Below, one piece after another: positions 36,401 through 43,784 of a stretch of 64,000 bases of DNA. The notes under the pieces were generated by a model. The model was not told the DNA's origin. It saw nothing but the letters and a program-made list of their open reading frames with translations, and did no database searches. The stretch covers positions 2,294,001 to 2,358,000 of the forward strand of contig OZ244043.1 of assembly GCA_965215215.1 (NCBI GenBank). The letters are read 5' to 3'. Source of the DNA: CALDTK01 sp965215215. Lineage in GTDB: Bacteria; Bacteroidota; Bacteroidia; Chitinophagales; Saprospiraceae. Every line of letters begins with the position of its first letter. The stretch's first letter is position 1. Position numbers and translations under genes: made by a program.

Positions 36401-37166
36401 ATGAGAGGTTTGAGAAGCAGGCAAACGCGTAGATTCGTACTGAAGCAGGGCGGTCGTCTTGCCTACGCCACCGGCGATTGCGTGGTCATCGGCGTCGACG
36501 TACCGGTAGTCGGGCAGGTGACCACGGCGAGTCCGGACCAACCGTACATCGCCATCGTGCTCGACCTGGACGTGCCGCTCCTGCTCGACGTCGCCCGGGA
36601 GGCGAAAATCGCCGACCACGCCGCGGCAGAAGAAAGCAGCTTCTTCGGCCTCTTTCACGCTAGCCTGAGCGAGCGCGCGGTCAACGCCCTGGCCCGGCTC
36701 ATCGGTTTGCTCGCCACGCCCGGCGCGGTATCCGTGCTCTCGCGGTCGATCATCCGTGAACTTTACTACTGGTTGCTCGTCGGACGGAGCGGCGCCAAGC
36801 TCGCCCGCCTCGCCATGCCGGGCGGCTACGTAGACCGGATGGCCTCGGCCATTCGCTACATGCGGGAGGCTTTCCCCGGCTCGGTGCGGCTGGAGGATCT
36901 CGCGGGGGGGGGCGCGCATGGGTCCCTCCTCCTTCCGTGCGCACTTCGAAGCCGTTACCCAGCTCGCGCCCATTCAATACTACAAGCGCTTGCGCTGGCT
37001 CGAAGCGCGCCGCCTTCTTACGTCGGGCGAGGGGGAGAACGCTCGGGAAGTGGCCTGCCAAGTGGGTTACGAAAGCGCCTCTCAATTCAGTCGGGAGTAT
37101 GCGCGCGCGTTCGGGATCCCGCCCGGGCGTGACCGTTCGCGTGGTTTGGGTGTTTACGCCGGCTAA
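36401..37166 (+). pseudogene. AraC-family regulator, frameshifted at a G9 tract and 5'-truncated
   Basis: The first frame (36401-36912) gives an AraC_N-type region (GDCVVIGVDVPVVGQVTTASPDQPYIAIVLDLD). The AraC HTH is in the next frame (MGPSSFRAHFEAVTQLAPIQYYKRLRWLEARRLL ... REVACQVGYESASQFSREYARAFG). They meet at a run of nine G (36904-36912); with eight G the protein is continuous (254 residues). About 50 N-terminal residues usual for the family are missing, next to the ATPase gene. Both lesions suggest a dead gene, though tract slippage could restore the second one. Confidence 0.75.
36904..36912. repeat. Nine-G homopolymer at a frameshift
   Basis: The run lies exactly where the AraC-type gene changes frame. 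Loss of one G restores the frame. Possible slippage site or sequencing error. Confidence 0.8.
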
Positions 37167-37179
37167 GTCTAAACCGCCT

Positions 37180-37398
37180 GTGTCTACCCAACCCAACAAT
37201 CCACTCCACGGCATTCGCCTCGCCGACATCCTCGAGCGACTCGTAGCCCACTACGGCTGGGCGGAGCTCGGTGACCGCATTCCGATTCGCTGCTTTACGG
37301 ATAACCCTTCGATCAAGTCGAGCCTCACGTTCCTGCGGCGCACGCCCTGGGCGCGGGAGCGAGTGGAGGGACTTTACTTGAGGTCAATCGGCAAGTAG
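37180..37398 (+). CDS. VF530/DUF2132 DNA-binding protein
   Basis: 72 residues from a GTG at 37180. Matches the small VF530 family: NPLHGIRLADILERLVAHYGWAELGDRIPIRCFTDNPSIKSSLTFLRRTPWARERVEGLYL. The family folds into a compact helical domain proposed to bind DNA. A 5'-truncated second copy lies at 38202-38333. Confidence 0.88.
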   Translation: MSTQPNNPLHGIRLADILERLVAHYGWAELGDRIPIRCFTDNPSIKSSLTFLRRTPWARERVEGLYLRSIGK

Positions 37399-37414
37399 CT
37401 CGAGGGCAGAGGGC

Positions 37415-37501
37415 CTACGCGCGCCGCAGGCCGAAATGCTCCACGAAGGGGTCGAAGTCACGATCGACGTAGAGTAGTTGTACGTCTTCATTGCCCGAGC
37501 C
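37415..37501 (-). pseudogene. C-terminal remnant of a PIN-domain (VapC) toxin
   Basis: Minus-strand GNEDVQLLYVDRDFDPFVEHFGLRRA followed by a stop matches the last strand and helix of PIN-domain toxins (YxDxDFxxxxxxxGL). The rest of the domain is absent; upstream sequence in the same frame is unrelated. Confidence 0.6.
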
Positions 37502-37641
37502 CCCCCGACCGAAGTCGGGCCACAAAGCGTTCCTACGAAGACGAGCTTGCAAATTCCAAATGTAACACTGCTCTTTCGGCACCTTCCGGTGTGCGCAAGT
37601 CAGTGCCCCCGCCCCGCGATCGCGGATCAAAACACTCCCCC

Positions 37642-37944
37642 ATGAACGACCTCACCATCAGCATCGAGCACACCGACGACGGTACCTCGGGTGCCTACTA
37701 CGTGCCCGGGGAGGGCAGCGAGCGCCTGGCGGCTATGACCTACTTCTACCCCGATCCGAAGACGGTCGTCGTCGAGAAGACCGAAGTCTCCGAGGCTCTT
37801 CGCGGCCAGGGAGTGGGGATGACGTTGCTCGGGGAGATCGTCCGTATGGCGCGAGAACGCGGGCTGACGGTGAGTGCGACTTGCGACTACGCGAAACCGC
37901 AGCTCGAGCAGCGCGAGAATTTCGCGGACGTTTACCGGGGGTGA
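37642..37944 (+). CDS. GNAT-fold acetyltransferase, YjdJ-like
   Basis: 100 residues from the ATG at 37642. Small GNAT domain of the Acetyltransf_CG type: AAMTYFYPDPKTVVVEKTEVSEALRGQGVGMTLLGEIVRMARERGLTVSATCDYAKPQLEQRENFADVY. The acetyl-CoA loop is RGQGVG. Substrate unknown; these short GNATs often acetylate small molecules or protein ends. Confidence 0.88.
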   Translation: MNDLTISIEHTDDGTSGAYYVPGEGSERLAAMTYFYPDPKTVVVEKTEVSEALRGQGVGMTLLGEIVRMARERGLTVSATCDYAKPQLEQRENFADVYRG

Positions 37945-38201
37945 GGGCAGCCTGGCGAAGCCTTCGGCGATGCTATCCGCGCCGGGCGCAAAGGACCTAA
38001 GTCACATCGTCCGTGGAGATCGCCGTCGCCTCAGCCAGCGGAAGCCCCGGGGCTTCCACCGTCCAACATCTCCTACGCCGCGCTCCGCAAATGGTCGAGA
38101 CTTTCAAGGCGGGCGCTCGGTAGCTCTATCTGTGTTTGGGTGAGAACACGAGGTGAGTCGGTTGCGAATCCTTTGTACATTATTCCATAGGGGACCTCCC
38201 A
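37945..38201. other. Intergenic stretch with an 18-bp perfect palindrome
   Basis: GGAAGCCCCGGGGCTTCC at 38040-38057 is a perfect palindrome without a spacer and without a following T-run. It lies about 95 bp after the GNAT stop and might contribute to transcription termination. No gene seen. Confidence 0.45.
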
Positions 38202-38333
38202 ATTCCTTGTTTTACGGATAACCCTTCGACCAAGTCGAGCCTTACGTTTCTGTGGCGCACGCCCTGGGCGCGGGCGCGGGTGGAAGGTTTGTACCTGCAC
38301 TCAGGACCTGCCGATCAGGTCGGTCGCAGTTAG
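38202..38333 (+). pseudogene. 5'-truncated second copy of the VF530 gene
   Basis: IPCFTDNPSTKSSLTFLWRTPWARARVEGLYL, about 85% identical to residues 36-67 of the protein at 37180, followed by a different tail and a stop at 38331. The N-terminal half is missing. The end overlaps the 3' end of the ATPase gene on the other strand, so the ATPase unit may have arrived by recombination here. Confidence 0.75.
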
Positions 38334-39737
38334 GAGGATCGTACCGGTGCGCTCGGCGTCCTTCAGCGTCGCTGCGTTGACTTTGGCTTCTCCGGTAAAT
38401 AGCGCCAGGTGAACCTCGGATACATGCCCGAGCGCGTTAGCCACGAGCTCCGCACGCCGACGGAGTTTGTCGAGGTGTCGCTTGTTTACGGGACCCCATT
38501 TCGCCTCCCCCACGAGCAGCTGCCCCTCGCTGCCGAGGGCCACGACGTCGACTTCCTCCCGGAGTTGCGCATCCCACCAATTGCCGACTCGGACAGGCCG
38601 GAAGGGTAGTCTGAGCTCGCTCGCGCGCGCCTCGCGGCGCACGAACTCCCGGCAGATCTCCTCGAACACGGACCCCATGTGGTCGTCGATTTTCTTAGCT
38701 ACGACCTCTCGCCACAGGTTGGCGGCCGGCACGAGGCCGATACTGCCGGTGTGGATCAGCGGAGCGATGACTCGGTGCCAGAAGGTGAGGTAGGGATCCG
38801 TCAGTCGGTAGACCGCTTTCTTCGACCGATTCGGGTTCTTCTCCGTAATCGGCACCACGCGTTCGAGAAGTCCCATCCCCAGGAGCCACTCTATCGGTCG
38901 GGAGAGCGCGCCGCCGGAGCGCCCAACCCGGTCGGTGATACCGCTCCAGGTGGTTTGGCCCGTGGCGACGGCTTCGAGGATCGAGTAGTGGACCGCCGCG
39001 TCGGCGCTAAAGGCATCCAGTACGTGTTGCGCATCGTCCACCAATCTTCCACTCGGACTGAGCAGTTGCCGCTCGATGTTCTCCGCGAGGGAGCGTTCGG
39101 GTTCGAGCAGCGATAGGTGTCCCGGCAGCTGGCCGAAGGTCCCGTACGCTACCAGCACGTCTTTAGCCGACCAGCCGGGCAAGAACCCCCGTGCCTCCAC
39201 TACTCCGAAAGGAGCGTACACGAAGCGTGCGGTCCGCCGGCCGTAGAGCGGCTGGTCCGCAGCCTCGAGCCGCTTCATGGCCGTGAGGTAAGAACCGCTC
39301 AGTACGAGCTTGAGGCGCGATTCCGACCTCCGGTGATCCCAGTGCTTTTGGACGATCGACGTAAGCGCCGGGGCGGCGTCGGAGAGGTAAGGGAACTCGT
39401 CGAAAACCACCACCAGTGTATCGTCACCCGCGTGCCCGGCGAGGTACTCGAACAGCTCCTCCCAGGACGTGAAACCTGCCCCCTGTTTCAGCGCAAGCTC
39501 GTCGAACTGCTCCCCGAGCACACGACTAAGTGCCGCGAGCTGCTCCGCCTCCGTACGGCGTGTGGCTTGGTAATAGACGCCGCCCACTGCCTTCGCGAAC
39601 CGCGCGAGGAGATAACTCTTACCTACGCGCCTACGCCCAACGACGAGGGCGAGATCTGCTCCGGGTCGCTCCCACAATCCCGTTAGCTCCTCCCACTCCC
39701 GAGTACGGTCAATTACGTCTAATGGCTTGACGAGCAT
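38301..39737 (-). CDS. ATPase_2/DUF234 AAA ATPase
   Basis: 478 residues from the ATG at 39737. N-terminal ATPase: DVIDRTREWEELTGLW, Walker A VVGRRRVGKSYLL, Walker B LVVVFDEFPYL, sensor RLKLVLSGSYLTAM. Middle winged helix (YSILEAVATGQTTWSGITDRVGRSGGALSRPIEWLLGMGLLERVVP). C-terminal DUF234 nuclease-like domain (VRVGNWWDAQLREEVDVVALGSEGQLLVGEAKWG: Glu, Asp and Glu-x-Lys). Function of the family is not established. Its start is preceded by a private inverted repeat. A truncated and a decayed relative lie at 43.3 and 50.1-51.1 kb. Confidence 0.88.
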   Translation of the reverse strand: MLVKPLDVIDRTREWEELTGLWERPGADLALVVGRRRVGKSYLLARFAKAVGGVYYQATRRTEAEQLAALSRVLGEQFDELALKQGAGFTSWEELFEYLAGHAGDDTLVVVFDEFPYLSDAAPALTSIVQKHWDHRRSESRLKLVLSGSYLTAMKRLEAADQPLYGRRTARFVYAPFGVVEARGFLPGWSAKDVLVAYGTFGQLPGHLSLLEPERSLAENIERQLLSPSGRLVDDAQHVLDAFSADAAVHYSILEAVATGQTTWSGITDRVGRSGGALSRPIEWLLGMGLLERVVPITEKNPNRSKKAVYRLTDPYLTFWHRVIAPLIHTGSIGLVPAANLWREVVAKKIDDHMGSVFEEICREFVRREARASELRLPFRPVRVGNWWDAQLREEVDVVALGSEGQLLVGEAKWGPVNKRHLDKLRRRAELVANALGHVSEVHLALFTGEAKVNAATLKDAERTGTILLTATDLIGRS

Positions 39738-39745
39738 ACCCCGAA

Positions 39746-39786
39746 GGTAAGTTCCAGTGGTGGAACTTCCGCCGGTGGAACTTACC
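39746..39786 (-). promoter_or_regulatory. Inverted repeat immediately before the DUF234 ATPase start
   Basis: GGTAAGTTCCA (39746-39756) and TGGAACTTACC (39776-39786), perfect 11-bp arms, 19-bp spacer that contains a third half-site TGGAACTT (39761-39768). It begins 9 bp before the start codon. Confidence 0.65.
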
Positions 39787-39997
39787 GCTTCCACAAAACC
39801 TCCGGCATCTTAGTAGTCTCCGTGCCATCCGGCATGATGTACACGACGTGCCCATCGCGAAAGTCGATCTCCGGTAGGCCGAAGGCGCGATTTTCGGCCT
39901 GGGCTTTGGCGACGGCTTCATTCATGATGCGCAAACGCTCCTGGGTTTCGGCGTCGAGCATCCGAGCAAATTCGTTGGCTGGGGGATTCTCGCTCAT
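39782..39997 (-). CDS. Small protein paired with the zeta-like kinase (possible antitoxin)
   Basis: 71 residues: acidic helical N-terminal half (FARMLDAETQERLRIMNEAVAKAQAENRAFG) and a short beta ending (DGHVVYIMPDGTETTKM). No family recognised. Its start overlaps the zeta-like gene stop by 4 bp, so it is the second gene of a coupled pair. An antitoxin role is inferred only from context. Confidence 0.6.
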   Translation of the reverse strand: MSENPPANEFARMLDAETQERLRIMNEAVAKAQAENRAFGLPEIDFRDGHVVYIMPDGTETTKMPEVLWKR

Positions 39998-40566
39998 GAG
40001 GGTAGGTTGCGTTCGAAGATTTGTCGTAGGTCGCTAATAAAGGTAAGCTCTAGTCCGTCAAGTTTCTTGGCGACGAGTTGGATGCCCTCTTTCGACGAGT
40101 AGTACAGCTCCCACAAGTCGACTTCGTGTCGCAGCTTTTCGAAGTTTGCCATACTACGAGCGAAGCGGCGTCGGATTGCGTCCTCGGGTACGTCGTGCCC
40201 ACCCTTATGGACTCGCGAGGCTACCCGCCCGACCGCTACGTCCGCGCTTTCGAGAAAGATGTAGAAGAGCTCCACCCGGAATCCGGCCGCCTTCGCGCTC
40301 GCCACTACGCCCGCTACGTAACCGCCCGAGAGGGTCGTCTCGATACAGACGCTCTCGCCCCGGGCAAGGTACGCGGCCACCTCCGCTAGGAAAGCGCGCG
40401 CCGCTTTGATCAGCGCCTGCGACTCGCCCGCGGCCTCGAACTGGCGGGTGAGCTCGTCTGCATTCAAGAAGGGCAATCCCTGCTTTTGGGCGTACGGAAC
40501 GGCAAACGTCGACTTGCCGGCACCGTTCGAACCGGCAACGATGAGGAGGGTGGGAGGGACAGGCAT
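39994..40566 (-). CDS. Zeta-toxin-like P-loop kinase
   Basis: 190 residues. Walker A VAGSNGAGKSTF, then PFLNADELTRQFE, ESVCIETTLSGG, VELFYIFLESADVAVGRVASRVHKGGHDVPEDAIRRRF and LWELYYSS, the order found in zeta-toxin/AAA_33 proteins. True zeta toxins phosphorylate UDP-activated sugars and are neutralised by an epsilon partner; here the small partner follows rather than precedes the gene. Whether it is toxic is open. Confidence 0.8.
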   Translation of the reverse strand: MPVPPTLLIVAGSNGAGKSTFAVPYAQKQGLPFLNADELTRQFEAAGESQALIKAARAFLAEVAAYLARGESVCIETTLSGGYVAGVVASAKAAGFRVELFYIFLESADVAVGRVASRVHKGGHDVPEDAIRRRFARSMANFEKLRHEVDLWELYYSSKEGIQLVAKKLDGLELTFISDLRQIFERNLPS

Positions 40567-40628
40567 AACCGATAAACATAGTCCTCAGCTGCCGGAATGC
40601 TACTTTCCGGGCGCGCTAGCTTACCGAC

Positions 40629-41858
40629 GTGAATCGCCCCGCCCTACTCGACTACCCCGAAGCGCTCGCCGCCACCCTGCGCCAGCGCTTCGACTGGGGC
40701 GCGGAGTCGGTACCCCTTGCCGAGGCCGGCGGCCGCGTGCTCGCCGCCGACGTATTCGCCGACCGCCCGCAGCCGCCCTTCGATCGCGTGACCATGGACG
40801 GCGTCGCCATCGACTACGCTGCCTACGCGCGGGGTCGCCGTGTTTTTCCGATGGCCCGTATTCAGGCCGCCGGCACCGCCCCCCGCCCCCTCACCGATCC
40901 GGAGACCTGCATCGAGATCATGACGGGGGCCGCGCTGCCGGCGGGGGCGACGACGGTAGTGCCCTACGAGGTCCTCACGCGGACAGAGCAGGGCGGACGG
41001 GTGTCTTTCGAAGTACCCGCGGGGATCAGCGACCACCGAAGTATCCACCGCACCGGTAGCGACCTACCCGCCGGTGCTAAAGTGATTGGGGCCGGTCGCC
41101 GACTTTACGGCGCCGAGCTCGCCGCCCTCGCTACCTGCGGCTACGCCGAGGTCCCGGTGCGCCGCCTCCCCCGCACCGCCATCGTCTCCACCGGCGACGA
41201 GCTCGTAGACGTGAGCGAGCGGCCGCTTCCCCACCAAATCCGCGGTTCTAACGCCGTGCAGCTCGAGTACCTCTTCGCGACGGCCGGCATCGCTGCTAAG
41301 TGCCACCACCTCGACGACGAACCGGGTGAGCTCCGCGCGGGTCTGGCCGCCCTGCTGGCCGACAACGAACTGGTCGTACTCAGCGGCGGCGTGTCGCGTG
41401 GCCGCTTCGACCACGTACCCGGTACGCTCGCCGAACTCGGGGTAGGGCCGCTCTTCCACCGCGTCGCCCAACGGCCGGGCAAACCGCTCTGGGTAGGTCG
41501 CACCGAGCGCACCATGGTCTTCGGATTGCCCGGCAACCCCGTGTCGACCCTCGCGTGTGCCCTCGCCTACGTCGGACCGTGGTTGCGCGCCAACCTCGGG
41601 TTGTCCCCCGGGCACGAGGCGTATTGCCGCCTCGCGGAAGACCTCGCTCCCCCCGGGGGGCTTACCCTCTTTCAGCTCGTGCACCGTGGCTTCGACGCGG
41701 ACGCGCGGGCCGTCGCCACCCCCGTGACCAACGCCGGCTCCGGCGACGAGGCGAGCGTACTCCGTGCCAGTGGGTTCCTCGTTTTGCCCCGCAACGCAGC
41801 CGCCTTTCGGGAGGGAGAAGTCTACCCGTTCATCCCGCTCAATCAACTGCTGAGCTGA
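40629..41858 (+). CDS. moeA: Molybdopterin molybdenumtransferase
   Basis: 409 residues from a GTG start. All MoeA landmarks: domain I/II with RVLAADVFADRPQPPFDRVTMDGVAI and EIMTGAALPAGATTVVPYE, domain III with IVSTGDELVDV, VLSGGVSRGRFDHVP and VFGLPGNPVSTLACA, and a C-terminal beta domain. Inserts molybdate into adenylylated molybdopterin. No other cofactor gene is adjacent. It stands beside a decayed nirD-like gene and DUF4202, suggesting a former nitrate/nitrite locus. Confidence 0.93.
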   Translation: MNRPALLDYPEALAATLRQRFDWGAESVPLAEAGGRVLAADVFADRPQPPFDRVTMDGVAIDYAAYARGRRVFPMARIQAAGTAPRPLTDPETCIEIMTGAALPAGATTVVPYEVLTRTEQGGRVSFEVPAGISDHRSIHRTGSDLPAGAKVIGAGRRLYGAELAALATCGYAEVPVRRLPRTAIVSTGDELVDVSERPLPHQIRGSNAVQLEYLFATAGIAAKCHHLDDEPGELRAGLAALLADNELVVLSGGVSRGRFDHVPGTLAELGVGPLFHRVAQRPGKPLWVGRTERTMVFGLPGNPVSTLACALAYVGPWLRANLGLSPGHEAYCRLAEDLAPPGGLTLFQLVHRGFDADARAVATPVTNAGSGDEASVLRASGFLVLPRNAAAFREGEVYPFIPLNQLLS

Positions 41859-41913
41859 GCTGCGCCCGCAGGATCTTCGCTTCCGCAAAACACACCACGT
41901 CGCCCACTACCAG

Positions 41914-42289
41914 ATGCCCGGCCCCCGTTTTGCGGCAGCGGCATGCCCCGACTCCGACACGTCTCCCGCCGGAGCCACCGTCGTGCGCGCGGTCGGGGGA
42001 GACCCGTTTTGCCGCAGCGCTACCGGCGTATTTCCACCCCGGTGTCGGACGAGGATCTCGGCGGTGCAGCGCGTGCGCCTGAGGATCGCGACGGTGGTGT
42101 CGTCGCGAGCGAACACGGAGGGATCCCCGCCCTCGGGTCGCGCGGCGTGCCCCCACGTGATCTGTTCGCTCCGCAAACGCACCTTCCTCTACCTTTTAGG
42201 CCGGCGGCGACCGCGACGCGCTCCGGGCGTACCCCGTTCGCGTGGAGGACGACGGATCGGCCTACGTAGGCACCGGAGTACCTGCGTGA
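41914..42289 (+). pseudogene. Decayed nirD-like gene (nitrite reductase small subunit)
   Basis: No single open frame spans it, but pieces in all three plus frames read in order like a NirD Rieske-type small subunit: SPAGATVVRAVG (near 41961), GVVASEHGGIPAL (near 42093), KRTFLYLLG (near 42176) and GDRDALRAYPVRVEDDGSAYVG with a stop at 42287. At least two frameshifts are needed. Context (moeA before, DUF4202 after) fits nitrite assimilation. Two copies of the dispersed motif lie inside (41926-41940, 42005-42020). By-eye call. Confidence 0.45.
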
Positions 42290-42342
42290 GGTTAGCCGCT
42301 CGGGTAAGCCGGTTTCCGGAGGGAGCCCCTTAGCTTTCTGCC

Positions 42343-42978
42343 GTGACAGATGCCCCCCTACTTCGAGCCGCCTACGCCGCCATCGACGCCGCCAACGCGC
42401 GCGATCCCCGGAGGGTGAGCGTCGTGCGCAATGGGCGGCAAAGCGAGCAAGCCTACGAACTCGTGTACGGGCAACGCATGAGCGCGGTCCTGGCGAGTTT
42501 TGCCGCCGAGCGTAACCTCCCCGCTCCCTCGACGGCCCTGCAACTGGCCGTGCGAGCGCAGCATTTGGAACGTTGGACCCTCCCGCGCGACAGCTACCCG
42601 ATGGACCGCCCGGGTTACCACCGTTGGCGAACCGAGTTGAAATCGTACCACGCCCGGCGCGCGGCGGAGATTTTGCGGGGACTCGGCTACACTCCGGAGC
42701 TGACGGACCGGGTGGGGTTTTTGCTCGAGAAGAAGCGCCTCGGTCGCGATCCGGAGACGCAGACCCTGGAGGACGTGGCTTGTCTGGTTTTCCTCCGCTA
42801 CTACGCGGCCGATTTTGCGGCGAATCATCCCGACGAGCAGGTTGTACGCATACTGCGGAAGACCTGGGCGAAGATGTCGCCGGACGGCCGGGACGCCGCG
42901 CTCGCGTCGGACCTTCCGGCGCACGTGGGTACCCTCGTAGCGCGAGCGCTCGCGGAGGTGCAAGACGGAAGCGCCTGA
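42343..42978 (+). CDS. DUF4202 protein
   Basis: 211 residues from a GTG. Matches DUF4202: YAAIDAANARDP, YELVYGQRMSAVL, LQLAVRAQHLERWTLPRDSYPMDRPGYHRWRTELKSYHAR and VACLVFLRYY. The conserved His and acidic residues suggest an HD-like metal site. Usually linked with nitrite or sulfite reduction genes; function unknown. Confidence 0.88.
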   Translation: MTDAPLLRAAYAAIDAANARDPRRVSVVRNGRQSEQAYELVYGQRMSAVLASFAAERNLPAPSTALQLAVRAQHLERWTLPRDSYPMDRPGYHRWRTELKSYHARRAAEILRGLGYTPELTDRVGFLLEKKRLGRDPETQTLEDVACLVFLRYYAADFAANHPDEQVVRILRKTWAKMSPDGRDAALASDLPAHVGTLVARALAEVQDGSA

Positions 42979-43220
42979 GGCTACCGTCGGATAGCATGCG
43001 ACTACGACCGGCTCGGCCTCGCGGGGGGCGAACGCCTGCGTCGTTCGTACCTCACCGCGCTGAGTCGGAAGGCGATGGCGCGGCCGTCGTCACGCAACGT
43101 ACGCGTTTACCGGGCACGGCGTGTCAACGCTGCCGAGTGTACTGACAAGCACGCGAGTCAGTAATTTTTGCGGAAACAACGGTGGAGAAGATGGTATGGT
43201 AAGTTTCGCCGGCTGTCACA

Positions 43221-43257
43221 TTGGTCCCATTGCAGTTGGTAACGCGAATGGGACTAA
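43221..43257 (+). promoter_or_regulatory. Inverted repeat before the truncated ATPase gene
   Basis: TTGGTCCCATT (43221-43231) and AATGGGACTAA (43247-43257), 11-bp arms with one mismatch, 15-bp spacer, ending 11 bp before the ATG at 43269. Same architecture as at 35137 and 39746, different sequence. Confidence 0.6.
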
Positions 43258-43268
43258 CTTGGTGAGAT

Positions 43269-43478
43269 ATGATCTTACGCCCGAGCGATGTCATCTCACG
43301 CCAACGCGAGTGGGATACCCTAGCTGCATTCGCCGTGCAACGTAAGGCGGGCTTCGCGCTGGCGATCGGCCGTCGAAGCGCTGGGAGAAGCTACCTGCTG
43401 ACCCGCCTGGCGGAGTCTGCACACGGAGTGTACCAATACGTGAAGGCGAGAGCTGTCGTCGGAATCGAAACCGACTAG
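43269..43478 (+). pseudogene. N-terminal fragment of an ATPase_2/DUF234 ATPase
   Basis: 69 residues collinear with the start of the ATPase at 39737 (ILRPSDVISRQREWDTLAAF, LAIGRRSAGRSYLLTRLAESAHGVYQY). The Walker A lysine region is altered (GRRSAGRS against GRRRVGKS), so the fragment could not bind ATP normally. The frame ends 2 bp before the foldback element at 43481, which probably replaced the rest. Confidence 0.8.
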
Positions 43479-43480
43479 TA

Positions 43481-43642
43481 AGAGCCTGTCTAAGGACTTG
43501 TTGATCGACTGAAAATCGGTCGACTTGGAGCTCTCCGTCGTCTGAAAGCCTCGTGATAGCGCTGCTATCCCTACGTTTTCTCCCTCGATGAACTCCAAAT
43601 CAACTGCGATCTCGCCAGATCGCAAGTCCTTAGACAGGCTCT
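43481..43642. mobile_element. MITE-like foldback element, 162 bp
   Basis: Perfect 20-bp terminal inverted repeats: AGAGCCTGTCTAAGGACTTG (43481-43500) and its reverse complement (43623-43642). Internal palindromes (GATAGC-GCT-GCTATC near 43554; TTGGAG/CTCCAA) make most of the element fold back on itself. GAGCCTGTC-type ends are common in IS5-like elements. No transposase inside. No clear target duplication longer than 2 bp. Confidence 0.75.
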
Positions 43643-43784
43643 AAGTTTTAAGCAGTTCCTGCGCAAATACATCGGAATTAACACAGCTAATATTCTATGC
43701 ACTAATACTTAGCAAACCCATAAAACGAGCTTCATGCCTTAGCTTATGAACTATAGTAATGTTACGTAGAAAAAATACGTAATC

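Noticed and set aside
38040..38057. 18-bp GC-rich palindrome as a rho-independent terminator
   Set aside because: No T-run follows on either strand; kept only as a note.
43320..43625. Minus-strand open frame across the foldback element
   Set aside because: Half lies inside the MITE-like repeat and half is antisense to the ATPase fragment; no transposase motif.
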